DNA of 64,000 nt from Clostridia bacterium (GTDB lineage Bacteria; Bacillota; Clostridia; Lachnospirales; Lachnospiraceae): the NCBI GenBank assembly GCA_910574255.1, contig CAJTAK010000004.1, positions 214,077 through 278,076 of the forward strand, written 5' to 3'. Position 1 is the stretch's first letter; each line of letters begins with the position of its first letter. The translations under genes were made by a program, and so were the position numbers. Below are positions 51,369 to 60,109 of the stretch, piece after piece. Under the pieces are notes generated by a model that searched no databases, had not been told where the DNA came from, and saw only the letters and a list, made by a program, of their open reading frames with translations.

Positions 51369-53906
51369 TTACTGACTCTTCGGCGGCAGGCAAACCACAA
51401 ACAGATTGCCAAGCTCTTCAAACATCTGGGTACTGTCATTCATTCCCTTTCGATAGGATTCTCCCGTAAGCGGATCCATTAATATGACATTTTGCGGATC
51501 ATAGCCTGTGATCAATTCCGCAGTGGATACCCCCTCTAAAGCCAGCACAGGATAGCCCTGACTTACATAATACAGAACCATATTGATCGAGCACCCAGAC
51601 AAATCCAGCACCCTGCCATCCAGGTGCTCCGTCAAAATCTCAAAAGGAGTACGCCCTTCTTCCAAGTAAGGTGCAATATCTGAATAATTGTTCTCACTGC
51701 TTAAAAGAATCTCTATAGCCGCCTGCATAGCAGACTCATCCGGTCTCTGTTGAGGATTCTCAAGACCGGTAATTTCCGTCCGTGTCTTTCTTCCGCCTCG
51801 TTTCCAGATATAACTCTGTTTACTGTCTACAACTACGCCCATCTGTTCATAGGCTAATTGTACTGCTTCATTGGCTGCCCCAAAAGCTCCCACAAGCTTC
51901 CCATTATACGCATACACAAAATAGCGTAAGTCTGCCTCATCATTTTCAAGCTCAAGAACCCTGTTTCCTTCAAACAGAACCTGCTTTGGCATAAGACGTT
52001 TCATCTGCGTCTCCCCCGGACTATTTGTGAGATTAAAATAAAATTCTTTCTTTTTAGTCTCAGAATTTTTTATGTCTAATGATATCTTTTCCTCAACTTT
52101 CTCTGCATTATGCGTAATGGGTTCCGGAGCGGCTTCTGTATATCCTCCATTTCCATCCTTGACCACGCAGTCCAGGGAAATTCGATTGTTTTCAATGGAA
52201 ATATCTACTACATATTTTCCCTGCTGCTCATATGCAAACTCCGAAATTTCATTACCATTTACTCCCTCTATGGCTACATAGCCCATAGGGAATATAATGC
52301 TTCCGGTAATACTCTTTGTAATATCTTCTTTTCTTGCCTCTCCATAGATAAAGTCCGTTCCCATAAAACCAAGGGCTCGGATATGAAAGCCTTCTTCTGC
52401 CTCTACTGTACGTTTGCGGTTTGTCTCCAGATTCAGGATTTCCACAGCATCTGATTCATTCAGTGAATTTTCCCTCTGCCATGCTATTAAATGTCCGTCA
52501 TCTGAAATCAGGCAGCTTTCCTCTCCAATTCCTGTTACAATCTCCTCATAGCTTCTGGTATTCAGATCAATTTTACAGATATTCCCATGAAGGTAAAGAT
52601 AGAGGATCTCTTTTTTGTTTACATAAGCCAGCTTTCCCACCTCTGTCCGCAAAACCTGGAATGGCTTATTGCTTTCAATAAAGATTCTCTCCTCCACAGA
52701 ATTGGTTAAAGCACTGTAAGTATAAACCGCTACCCCTGTTCTTCCTTCATGCTGCCCGCGATTCATATATCCATATACAAGAAAATTCATACCGCCTGAT
52801 TCATCCACATCAATGATCTTAATGGCGTGTTCCTCATAGCTGCATCTTAAGTCTTCCCCATCTCGGAATCCAAATACATAAGATAGTTTGTTCTGTGCCA
52901 CATCATAGCACCACAACTCTCCATTTTGGACAAAGGCAATGATATTTTCCTCTTCGTTTTTGTGATACTCTACTTCTGTATTTAAAATGCCAAGTTCTAT
53001 TGAATTTTGCGAAAATATCTTCAACTCCGGATTAAATATCCGATCTGCTGTTCGTTCATAATTCAGCAGATACATCCGCTGTTCCGTATAGCGGACTCGA
53101 TAAGACTCCTGAACTTGGTAATACTCTGTCTCTCTGTCTTCATTTTCATGGCTTACCTCATATTCCAGACGAACAGATGCAATAGAATCTTCCAAATCTA
53201 TAAGATAAGTTCTCACCGGTCCGGACAGCTGTACTTCCATCTCATCCCAAATCATCTGCCGGTAACGGGAGTGAATATTTACATATGCAAGTGTTCCATT
53301 GTCCGCTGATGAATCTGGTTCCAAAAAAGACGTGATGCTTACAGTATTTTCCTTATCAAAAAGCGCCTCATGAATTAGGGTGATAAAATCCATGCATTCC
53401 TTCAGATGGTGTTCTGGCAGATTGAGAATTCGGGTATAGTAATAAGCTTCCCCGCCCCGGGCCAAGTCTAAGCGGAGTACAAGAAGGTATTCTTCTCCAT
53501 CATCTAAAAGATCTTTTAACTGAAATTCTGCACGAATCCGATCCTCTTCCCAGATATAATCCATAACCTGGGCATCTTCTACCAAACGCTTTGTATCCAG
53601 ACTTCGAACCTCATAAAAAATCTGCGATACTTCTGTGTTTGGACATTGTACGGTTAATTCTACCTTGCGATCTGCCGGGAGCGGAAGTACCGCTTCTCGC
53701 AGAAGGCTTCCATCCATAGGCTGGGTATAGCCATGCATCAGATTCAGCTGCTGTCCATTTTGCTCCATATAAACCATCGGAAGCGTTGCAGATGCCATGG
53801 AATCCGTCAGGTCCCGGTTTCCCACGGACAGCATATAGCTCATACAGAAAATGCCCAGGAAAAATGCTGCCAGAATGGTTAAAATTTTAAGTACCAACTT
53901 TTTCAT
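51369..53906 (-). CDS. Large membrane-anchored extracytoplasmic protein, unknown function
   Basis: An 845-residue protein. A membrane helix near 8-24 (LTILAAFFLGIFCMSYML) is followed by a large exported part. Residues about 300-600 carry beta-strand-rich repeats resembling a propeller (IIAFVQNGELWCYDVAQNKLSYV, KIDLNTRSYEEIV, GHLIAWQRENSLNE). The last ~120 residues (GCSINMVLYYVSQGYPVLAL, ELITGYDPQNVILMDPLTG) look like a C39/papain-type domain but without a clear catalytic triad. Start at 53906 overlaps the methyltransferase stop as ATGA. Probably a surface sensor or binding protein. Confidence 0.75.
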   Translation of the reverse strand: MKKLVLKILTILAAFFLGIFCMSYMLSVGNRDLTDSMASATLPMVYMEQNGQQLNLMHGYTQPMDGSLLREAVLPLPADRKVELTVQCPNTEVSQIFYEVRSLDTKRLVEDAQVMDYIWEEDRIRAEFQLKDLLDDGEEYLLVLRLDLARGGEAYYYTRILNLPEHHLKECMDFITLIHEALFDKENTVSITSFLEPDSSADNGTLAYVNIHSRYRQMIWDEMEVQLSGPVRTYLIDLEDSIASVRLEYEVSHENEDRETEYYQVQESYRVRYTEQRMYLLNYERTADRIFNPELKIFSQNSIELGILNTEVEYHKNEEENIIAFVQNGELWCYDVAQNKLSYVFGFRDGEDLRCSYEEHAIKIIDVDESGGMNFLVYGYMNRGQHEGRTGVAVYTYSALTNSVEERIFIESNKPFQVLRTEVGKLAYVNKKEILYLYLHGNICKIDLNTRSYEEIVTGIGEESCLISDDGHLIAWQRENSLNESDAVEILNLETNRKRTVEAEEGFHIRALGFMGTDFIYGEARKEDITKSITGSIIFPMGYVAIEGVNGNEISEFAYEQQGKYVVDISIENNRISLDCVVKDGNGGYTEAAPEPITHNAEKVEEKISLDIKNSETKKKEFYFNLTNSPGETQMKRLMPKQVLFEGNRVLELENDEADLRYFVYAYNGKLVGAFGAANEAVQLAYEQMGVVVDSKQSYIWKRGGRKTRTEITGLENPQQRPDESAMQAAIEILLSSENNYSDIAPYLEEGRTPFEILTEHLDGRVLDLSGCSINMVLYYVSQGYPVLALEGVSTAELITGYDPQNVILMDPLTGESYRKGMNDSTQMFEELGNLFVVCLPPKSQ

Positions 53907-55126
53907 TCGGCTGCTCCTTTCCTTGATTCGTCCATGCTTTTTGGACATAATTTTCGGCTTTCGCAGGCATCCGCAGGCGCATATTCCGATACAAGCAGTC
54001 TCTCCAGCGTCGGCTGCACATGCAAAGCCTCCGTACACTTCTCATAAGCCTCGCTGCTCACCTTGTGTTCCCCAGGCCGCTTTACCGCCCGTATCAAAAT
54101 ATTCTTAGGCGTGTGCTCCATATCAATAAATTCCAATATCTGCGTGTCATAGCCCTGCTGTTCCAAAAGCTCCGCCCGCAGGCCATCTGTCACAAGAGCC
54201 GCAATCCGCTCTTTTAAAAGGCCGTATTTCAGTACCGGATCAAGCTGTTCATTTTGAATCTGTTTGTTTAACTCGTGCTGACAGCAAGGGACCGACAGAA
54301 TCACTTTCGCATCCCATCTAATCGCCTTATAGAGGGCAAAATCTGTAGCCGTATCACAGGCATGGAGAGTAACTACCATATCCACCTGTTCTTCTCCTTC
54401 ATATTTTGCAATATCTCCTCTTAAAAATTCCAGTTTTTCATATCCATACTTTTCCGCTAAGGCACTGCAGCGCTTAATCACATCCTCCTTTAAATCCAGT
54501 CCCGTAATGCGGATATTTAAGTCCTTACATATCTTTAGATAATAATACATAGCAAAGGTTAAATACGATTTACCGCATCCAAAATCCAGGATCCTTATCT
54601 CTCGCTCCTTTGGCAATGCATCTTGTATATCCTCAATAAATTCCAAAAAACGGTTAATTTGCCGGAACTTATCATAGCGGGAATGCACCACTTTTCCTTC
54701 AGCAGTCATAACGCCTAAATCCACCAAAAAGTCTATTGACCTACCCTCTTTTAAAAGATACCTCTTCTTTTTATTATGTGCCAACTCCGGTACTTTTACG
54801 CCTGCACTTTTCTTCTCTTTTATTGTAACCTTTCCCTTTTTACTTACTAAAACACTGGCCATGCCAAGACCGCTCTCCAGTTGGAGCTGCCGAAAGGATG
54901 TGTCCATCCATTCCAAAACCCGCAAAACGATCTCCGTTTTTCCAAGATTCTCATGAAAAGCCTTTGTTCCCCGAAACAGCTCAGCCTGAAAGCAAAGTGT
55001 CTCTTTCAAAAGCACAGGGCGAATTGTGATCTTTGTTATATCTATATTTCCTCTTGCTCCGCTTATAATGATTCGAAGCAGATCTTTATTCAAATATTTT
55101 TCTAGTAAATCCTTTAATTCTTCCAT
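53903..55126 (-). CDS. SAM-dependent methyltransferase (Methyltransf_32-like)
   Basis: A 407-residue class I methyltransferase. The SAM loop is DFGCGKSYLT at 181-190, followed by GLDLKEDVI near 215 and VVTLHACDTATDFA near 251-264. The N-terminal 140 residues are probably a substrate-recruitment domain (KKRYLLKEGRSIDFLVDLGVM). Members of the family methylate RNA or small molecules; substrate unclear. Directly coupled to the downstream surface protein gene. Confidence 0.85.
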   Translation of the reverse strand: MEELKDLLEKYLNKDLLRIIISGARGNIDITKITIRPVLLKETLCFQAELFRGTKAFHENLGKTEIVLRVLEWMDTSFRQLQLESGLGMASVLVSKKGKVTIKEKKSAGVKVPELAHNKKKRYLLKEGRSIDFLVDLGVMTAEGKVVHSRYDKFRQINRFLEFIEDIQDALPKEREIRILDFGCGKSYLTFAMYYYLKICKDLNIRITGLDLKEDVIKRCSALAEKYGYEKLEFLRGDIAKYEGEEQVDMVVTLHACDTATDFALYKAIRWDAKVILSVPCCQHELNKQIQNEQLDPVLKYGLLKERIAALVTDGLRAELLEQQGYDTQILEFIDMEHTPKNILIRAVKRPGEHKVSSEAYEKCTEALHVQPTLERLLVSEYAPADACESRKLCPKSMDESRKGAAE

Positions 55127-55219
55127 TTATCAACCTTATTCCTATCTTTTAAGCATCCGTATTTCATTCTCGTCTACTATAGCATAAACTGCCTAAAATT
55201 ACTAGAACAGATCAAAGAA

Positions 55220-55260
55220 AAGGCCGGAAATGTGCGTAAGCTTCACACATTTCCGGCCTT
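55220..55260 (-). terminator. Terminator after the 141-residue gene
   Basis: AAGGCCGGAAATGTG, 11-base loop, CACATTTCCGGCCTT then TTCTTT on minus. Confidence 0.88.
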
Positions 55261-55266
55261 CTGTTT

Positions 55267-55692
55267 TCAATACATCCTATTGCACCGCCGGTCTCTGCGG
55301 CGGCAGCGGCGCTGATACATCTCGTTGAGAAGCATCATAGTGACGAAATCCTCCATCCAGTTCCGCCCGTTTGTGTCCTGCATCATCAGATCGTCCTGGT
55401 AATCCTTCTTATTCAGCCGGTCATAAACGCGACGGCTGATCCGGCGGATCTGAAGCTGATCCGGATATTCGTCAAACATAAAACTTCCGTCGTACTCCAT
55501 CCGGTCACATTCTTCCTCTACCAACGGTTGAATCTGTCTTGCAAGAGCCGGATAGAGTTCCCTAAACTTTCTTTGATCTCTCGCTTTTTCATCTTCCCAT
55601 GGGCAGAAAGGGCAAAAAGGGTATCGCCCATGCGCTTCGTAAAAGGGGGTGGGGTTTTGTCCCGGTAAGTATTGCTCATAATAAGGGGTCAT
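55267..55692 (-). CDS. Small protein of unknown function
   Basis: A 141-residue cytoplasmic protein. It begins MTPYYEQYLPGQ, has FCPFCPWEDEKARDQ (a CxxC that may bind metal), a central charged region and an Arg/Cys-rich tail (RRCRRRDRRCNRMY). Start placed at the ATG at 55692, preceded by AAAAAGG, rather than the TTG upstream. No function is recognised; it follows the LicT/GlcT gene, but after a 70-base gap. Confidence 0.7.
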   Translation of the reverse strand: MTPYYEQYLPGQNPTPFYEAHGRYPFCPFCPWEDEKARDQRKFRELYPALARQIQPLVEEECDRMEYDGSFMFDEYPDQLQIRRISRRVYDRLNKKDYQDDLMMQDTNGRNWMEDFVTMMLLNEMYQRRCRRRDRRCNRMY

Positions 55693-55762
55693 AAAAAAAT
55701 CCTTTTTCAATAGTATATGCGCAACACCTTTTCCTGTGTACCTTAGCAGGCTGAACCCTCAT

Positions 55763-56596
55763 TTATGTCTCCTCCTGTGCCGCCACACGTTCGATGTGCA
55801 TAGCTAGATAGCCAATCTCCACCTCATCAAGAGGCTTGCGCAGATAGTTCTCCAGATGTCTGCACACCTGAGACGCCAGTTCATAGGCTTTGGGGAATTT
55901 TGTTGACATATAGTCATTCATGTTCAGCTTCAGCTTTTCCCCCTTTACAGCCCGGGCCGCCATATAACGCACATGGTTCATCAAACGATTATAGGATAGG
56001 GACATAACATCTATGGTCAGCCCGGTGGCATCCTCCACCATCTGAATACATTCTCGAACGGTCTGGGCAATCTGCATAGAGAGGGCCACATTTTCATCCT
56101 CAATGGCTGAGTGAATATGTAAGGCAATATATCCTACTTCATGCTCATCAATCTCTACATTCAAGCGTTTCTTAAGTATTGGCCGAATGCACTCTGCTGT
56201 CTTATACTCCATATGGAACAAAGCCCGAATGTCACTGGTTAGAGGATTACTAATCTGTTCATTATTCTGAATCCGCCGGACTGCAAAGGCAATGTGATCT
56301 GCCATGGGAAAGAGGATGCTCCAGTCAATGCGCCCAAAGATTCGTTCGCTTTCTTTCAGCACCTCTTCGGCAATTTCCAGAAAAACTGGGTCTATATCTT
56401 TTACCAAATCCATAGCAGTTCCACGCTCCGTATGCTCACGCAGAGAATATACGGTGCAGCCATCGGGAACCTCCATGCGTTCACTGACCTTTCTTCCAAA
56501 GCCAAGGCCCTTACCAATAAGAAGATACTCCCGGTTGTCTGCCATGTTAATCGCAATAACCGTGTTATGATTCAGCGCTTTTTTTACTCTGAACAT
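55763..56596 (-). CDS. LicT/BglG family transcription antiterminator (GlcT-like)
   Basis: A 277-residue RNA-binding antiterminator. An N-terminal CAT domain (FRVKKALNHNTVIA, REYLLIGKGLGFGRK) binds the nascent leader RNA, and two PRD domains (about 65-170 and 175-277) carry conserved His (DHIAFAVRR, ALHIHSAIED, NHVRYMAARA, LAMHIERVAA). PTS proteins phosphorylate these His to switch activity. It probably acts on the RAT site at 59061-59089 before ptsG. Start at 56596 gives the usual CAT N-terminus. Confidence 0.9.
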   Translation of the reverse strand: MFRVKKALNHNTVIAINMADNREYLLIGKGLGFGRKVSERMEVPDGCTVYSLREHTERGTAMDLVKDIDPVFLEIAEEVLKESERIFGRIDWSILFPMADHIAFAVRRIQNNEQISNPLTSDIRALFHMEYKTAECIRPILKKRLNVEIDEHEVGYIALHIHSAIEDENVALSMQIAQTVRECIQMVEDATGLTIDVMSLSYNRLMNHVRYMAARAVKGEKLKLNMNDYMSTKFPKAYELASQVCRHLENYLRKPLDEVEIGYLAMHIERVAAQEET

Positions 56597-56652
56597 CTTT
56601 TCTGTCCCCCAATTGTTTATCATACTCCCAACATTCTTTCCCTTTCATTTAG

Positions 56653-56696
56653 AGAACAAAGAATAACTTGCCACATAGCAAGCTATTCCTCGTTCT
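56653..56696 (-). terminator. Hairpin between ptsG and its regulator
   Basis: AGAACgAgGAATAgCTTGC / GCAAGtTATTCtTtGTTCT around a 6-base loop, about 30 bases after the ptsG stop codon. Without a good T-run it is a possible attenuator reducing regulator expression. Confidence 0.65.
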
Positions 56697-56728
56697 TTGA
56701 AGAATTTTAAGAAGCTCAAAACTACTTG

Positions 56729-58885
56729 TTATTGTTCCTCATAGGTGTCTACGGCATACAAAGCATCCCCTGCCTTCACCGCTCCTGCCGCAAGCAGACG
56801 AATCTTCTGATTCTCCCCAAGCTCGGTACACAGTACCGGAGAAGCAAGGGACGGTGCATGGCTCTTTAAATATTCCAGGTCAAGCTTCATCAGTACATCA
56901 CCCTTTTTCACCTGATCTCCATCCTTTACCAGAACCTCAAAACCCTGGCCGTTTAAATTTACCGTGTCGATTCCCATATGGAGCAGCATGGCAATTCCCG
57001 ATGCAGTCTGGAAGCCAATGGCATGCTTTGTCTCAAACACAAAGCAGACCTCTCCATCCTCCGGAGCGCATACGGTTGGTTCCTCCGGGATTACCATAGC
57101 GCCGTCTCCCATCATCCGTCCTGCAAATGCCTCATCTGGGGTTTCGGAAATGTCGGCCGCCGTACCCGTAACCGGGCTATAAATGGTAACGCTCTCTGCC
57201 ACCCTGCCCTCTGTTTTCTCTGTCTTTTGTTCTGCTGCTTTTTCATTTTCTGCCGCCTGAGCCGGAGCATACTCTTCATCCGGTGCGTATTCCAGATAAT
57301 CCTCCAGATTAGACTTAATCACAGTTACTCGGGGACCATAAATCACCTGCACGCCATTACCCTTGTGAACTACACCGGAAGCTCCTGTGGATTTCAGCAT
57401 GGCATCGTCCACCAGCTCGGACTTGTGAACTGTACAGCGAAGTCTTGTGGCGCAGCAGTCCACATCGGAGATATTTTTCTTTCCGCCAAGCCCTCGGCAT
57501 ATCGCTGCTGACAGAGCATCCTCCTCGGAAACGCCGCCGTCCTGTGCTCCCTGTCCCCCCTTTTTCTTTGCATCCACATCGCTTCTGCGGTACAGCTTTA
57601 CTTCTTCACTGTCATCACGTCCCGGCGTCTTCAGATCCATTTTCCGGATAAGGAACGAGAACAGAAAATAGTAAACGACAAAGTAGGCCGCACCTACCAC
57701 TACAATCCAAATCCAGCTTGTTTTTGCATTTCCCTGAAGAATGCCGAACAGAAACATATCAATGAGACCGCCGGAGAAAGTCATTCCCACACCAACGCCG
57801 AACACGTGCATCAGCATATAAGCAAGACCAGCAAATACACAGTGGATGGCATACAAAAGCGGCGCTACAAAGAGGAAAGTAAATTCCAGGGGCTCCGTAA
57901 TTCCGGTCAGCATAGACGTCAGAGCTGCGGATAACAAAAGACCTGCAACGGCTTCCTTCTTCTCCGGCTTTGCCACTTTATACATAGCAAGGGCTGCTCC
58001 CGGAAGTCCAAAGATCATCAGCGGGAACTTGCCTGCCATAAATCGGGTTGCAGATACGGCAAAGTGCTCTACCGTAGGATCTGCAAGCTGTGCGAAGAAG
58101 ATATTCTGAGCGCCCTCTACCATGCGGCCTGCAACCTCCATAGTTCCGCCGAGAGCCGTCTGCCAGAAGGGGAGATAAAATACATGATGAAGACCAAAAG
58201 GAATCAGCGCCCGCTCCATCAGACCATACACCCAGGTTCCGGCATAACCGGATTCCAGCACCACACCACCCACGGCATAGATTCCCTGCTGAATCACCGG
58301 CCAGATGTAAAACATCAAAATGCCCACAATGGTATAGGTCAAACCGCTGACAATAGGTACAAACCGGGTGCCTCCGAAGAAGGACAATACCTGAGGCAGT
58401 TCAATCTTATAAAAGCGGTTGTGAAGGGCTGCAACACCAAGTCCTACGATGATACCTCCGAACACGCCCATCTGCAGTGATGTAATGCCCACAACTGAGG
58501 TTGTAGCTCCCTCCAGCATGGCCTCCGCTCCGCCGTGATTCCCGATCATGGCACCGATGGAAGCATGCATTATGAAAAATGCAATTGCCGCTGCCAGAGC
58601 TGCCACTTCCTTTTCTTTCTTTGCCATGCCGATAGCAACACCCATGGCAAAGATGATGGGAAGATTGGCGAATACGATATCGCCGGCTGCACTCATTACC
58701 TTTAAAATGGCATTTAAAAAGGTTCCGGGACCCATGATCCCCATCAGGCCGTAGGCCTCAAGCATAGTTTCATTGGTGAAGGAGCCACCTACACCAAGCA
58801 GCAGACCTGCCACTGGCAAAATTGCGATTGGAAGCATAAAGGAACGTCCCACTCGCTGCAATACACCAAAAATCTTGTCTTTCAT
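56729..58885 (-). CDS. ptsG: Glucose-type PTS transporter, IICBA
   Basis: A 718-residue fused PTS permease. EIIC (1-415) has about ten helices and LTGITEPLEFTF near 326-337 (sugar-site Glu). EIIB (455-530) has the phosphoryl Cys478 in DVDCCATRLR, EIIA (565-715) has H636 in LLHMGIDTV and H621. It imports and phosphorylates a hexose, giving sugar 6-phosphate. The family covers glucose, N-acetylglucosamine and maltose; the RAT leader and the adjacent GlcT-like gene point to glucose. Confidence 0.92.
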   Translation of the reverse strand: MKDKIFGVLQRVGRSFMLPIAILPVAGLLLGVGGSFTNETMLEAYGLMGIMGPGTFLNAILKVMSAAGDIVFANLPIIFAMGVAIGMAKKEKEVAALAAAIAFFIMHASIGAMIGNHGGAEAMLEGATTSVVGITSLQMGVFGGIIVGLGVAALHNRFYKIELPQVLSFFGGTRFVPIVSGLTYTIVGILMFYIWPVIQQGIYAVGGVVLESGYAGTWVYGLMERALIPFGLHHVFYLPFWQTALGGTMEVAGRMVEGAQNIFFAQLADPTVEHFAVSATRFMAGKFPLMIFGLPGAALAMYKVAKPEKKEAVAGLLLSAALTSMLTGITEPLEFTFLFVAPLLYAIHCVFAGLAYMLMHVFGVGVGMTFSGGLIDMFLFGILQGNAKTSWIWIVVVGAAYFVVYYFLFSFLIRKMDLKTPGRDDSEEVKLYRRSDVDAKKKGGQGAQDGGVSEEDALSAAICRGLGGKKNISDVDCCATRLRCTVHKSELVDDAMLKSTGASGVVHKGNGVQVIYGPRVTVIKSNLEDYLEYAPDEEYAPAQAAENEKAAEQKTEKTEGRVAESVTIYSPVTGTAADISETPDEAFAGRMMGDGAMVIPEEPTVCAPEDGEVCFVFETKHAIGFQTASGIAMLLHMGIDTVNLNGQGFEVLVKDGDQVKKGDVLMKLDLEYLKSHAPSLASPVLCTELGENQKIRLLAAGAVKAGDALYAVDTYEEQ

Positions 58886-58908
58886 ACCGAACCCTCCATT
58901 TTAGTTCC

Positions 58909-58938
58909 GTAATACTTCTCACCATTCCGAAGTATTAC
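58909..58938 (-). other. Hairpin next to the ptsG ribosome binding site
   Basis: GTAATACTTC, 10-base loop, GAAGTATTAC on minus: a perfect 10-bp stem ending about 10 bases before the GGAGGG site. No T-run follows, so it is more likely to affect mRNA stability or translation than termination. Confidence 0.65.
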
Positions 58939-59016
58939 TGTTTTCGTTTTTTGGTTTTTGGACGTTTTATCCACATCTTGCTACTTACTATGCCCACATT
59001 TCCCCATTTTTTACGC

Positions 59017-59089
59017 AAAAAAAGCATTAACGTGCATAAACATCCAAAATATTCATGCATAGTTAATGCCTGCCGAACAGTTACATACT
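59017..59089 (-). promoter_or_regulatory. RAT antiterminator site overlapping a terminator, ptsG leader
   Basis: On minus, AGTATGTAACTG, TT, CGGCAGGCATTAACT (59061-59089) closely follows the RAT pattern (TGTTACTG...GCAGGCAAAACC). Its 3' half also forms the left arm of the terminator GCATTAAC...GTTAATGC with TTTTTTT (59017-59070). Binding of the LicT/GlcT protein should block the terminator. Confidence 0.9.
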
Positions 59090-59103
59090 ATATCACTGGA
59101 ATT

Positions 59104-59132
59104 AAAGTAACATCTGAGGAAGGATTTGTCAA
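59104..59132 (-). promoter_or_regulatory. ptsG promoter
   Basis: TTGACA (59127-59132), 17-base spacer, TACTTT (59104-59109) on minus; the RAT begins about 10 bases after the expected start. Confidence 0.75.
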
Positions 59133-59223
59133 GAATTTTTTTATCCTATGTTCAGATACCTCTCTATCTTCTGAAAGCGCTCTTCCATATTCAGTCCCTG
59201 AGGATAATCATTTTTCGTATTAG

Positions 59224-59268
59224 AAAACAGGGTAACGCCGGTTCTCTCTTCCAGCCTTACCCTGTTTT
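59224..59268 (-). terminator. Terminator of the V-ATPase operon
   Basis: AAAACAGGGTAA / TTACCCTGTTTT on minus, after the ntpD stop codon; a short T-containing tail follows. It ends the ATPase operon here. Confidence 0.8.
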
Positions 59269-59275
59269 GAACTAT

Positions 59276-59953
59276 TTAAGCCTGCGCCCTTTGCTGCTGC
59301 TTCTCTTTGTAATGATGCTCTTCCTCCAGCATCATGTCCTTTACTTTCATCAGGCGAATCTGAGATCCTCTCTCATTTTCATCCAGCTTCATGGTAATAT
59401 ATTTAATATTGCTCTGCGCCTGAGGAATGATTACATGCTCCAGAGCGTTTACACGACGGCGGGTCTTCTCGATCTCGCTTGCCATAAGCTGACACGCTTT
59501 CTCCCTCTCCGCCAACAGCAACATATCCGGCAGAATATCCGCCAAAGACTTTACTGCGTCGTCCAGATCACTGGAGGTAAACGCAAAACCGTAGGAGTAG
59601 ATATCATTGCTGTCCGCAGTCCGGGTCTTGTATTCAAACACCGGAATGTCTACGCTCATAACGTTCTTGGTAGAGGTTTCCAGATAAACCTCCTGCTTAG
59701 GCGCCATCAGCGCCACCCGGAGAATCTCTTCCGACATACCTGCCTTGGCAATGACAAAATTCTTGTTGGCAGATTTGATGCCGGCCTCCACTTTCTCACG
59801 AAGAGCCATGTTTTCACGGACCATATCAAGGAACTGACGCATCAGCTCGTCTCGTTTATCCTTCAGAAGCTTGTGTCCCCGGGTTGCAGTGACCAGCTTT
59901 TTCTTCTGCTTGGTCAGCTCCATTCGGGTTGGAGTTACCTGGGTAGATGCCAA
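59276..59953 (-). CDS. ntpD: V-type ATP synthase subunit D
   Basis: A 225-residue central-stalk subunit, mainly two long antiparallel helices. Seen: PTRMELTKQKKKLVTATRGHKLLKDKRDEL at the N-terminus (residues 8-37) and EIEKTRRRVNALEHVIIPQ near 174-192. Start is TTG at 59953, with GGGAGGTGAT before it. It turns with the F subunit inside the A3B3 ring. Last gene of the operon in this window, with 156 bases of hairpins separating it from ntpB. Confidence 0.93.
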   Translation of the reverse strand: MASTQVTPTRMELTKQKKKLVTATRGHKLLKDKRDELMRQFLDMVRENMALREKVEAGIKSANKNFVIAKAGMSEEILRVALMAPKQEVYLETSTKNVMSVDIPVFEYKTRTADSNDIYSYGFAFTSSDLDDAVKSLADILPDMLLLAEREKACQLMASEIEKTRRRVNALEHVIIPQAQSNIKYITMKLDENERGSQIRLMKVKDMMLEEEHHYKEKQQQRAQA

Positions 59954-59985
59954 TCAAATCACCTCCCTTTCTACTTATTTCGCCA

Positions 59986-60088
59986 GTCCAGCTCGAAATC
60001 ACCTTGTGATTTCTCACTGGACGGCATTCGCCGCATGCAACAGTCAAACCAGAAACTGCCTTGTGAGCAATCTCCCAATTCAGTTTCC
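59986..60088. other. Two intergenic hairpins between ntpB and ntpD
   Basis: GTCCAG..GAAATCAC, CTT, GTGATTTC..CTGGAC (59986-60022) and GAAACTG/CAGTTTC (about 60051-60088). The outer GTCCAGC/CTGGAC arms recall the second hairpin of the mosaic repeats at 10.2 and 17.7 kb. No coding frame. Confidence 0.65.
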
Positions 60089-60109
60089 GCTTCGCCTATT
60101 GCGCCTGGC

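Noticed and set aside
53907..54038. N-terminal extension of the 845-residue surface protein.
   Set aside because: It lies inside the methyltransferase gene; the membrane helix begins right after the ATG at 53906.
59172..59185. TGAAAGCGCTCTTC as a CcpA (cre) site upstream of the ptsG promoter.
   Set aside because: Only part of the cre consensus is matched and the location upstream of -35 is not typical.
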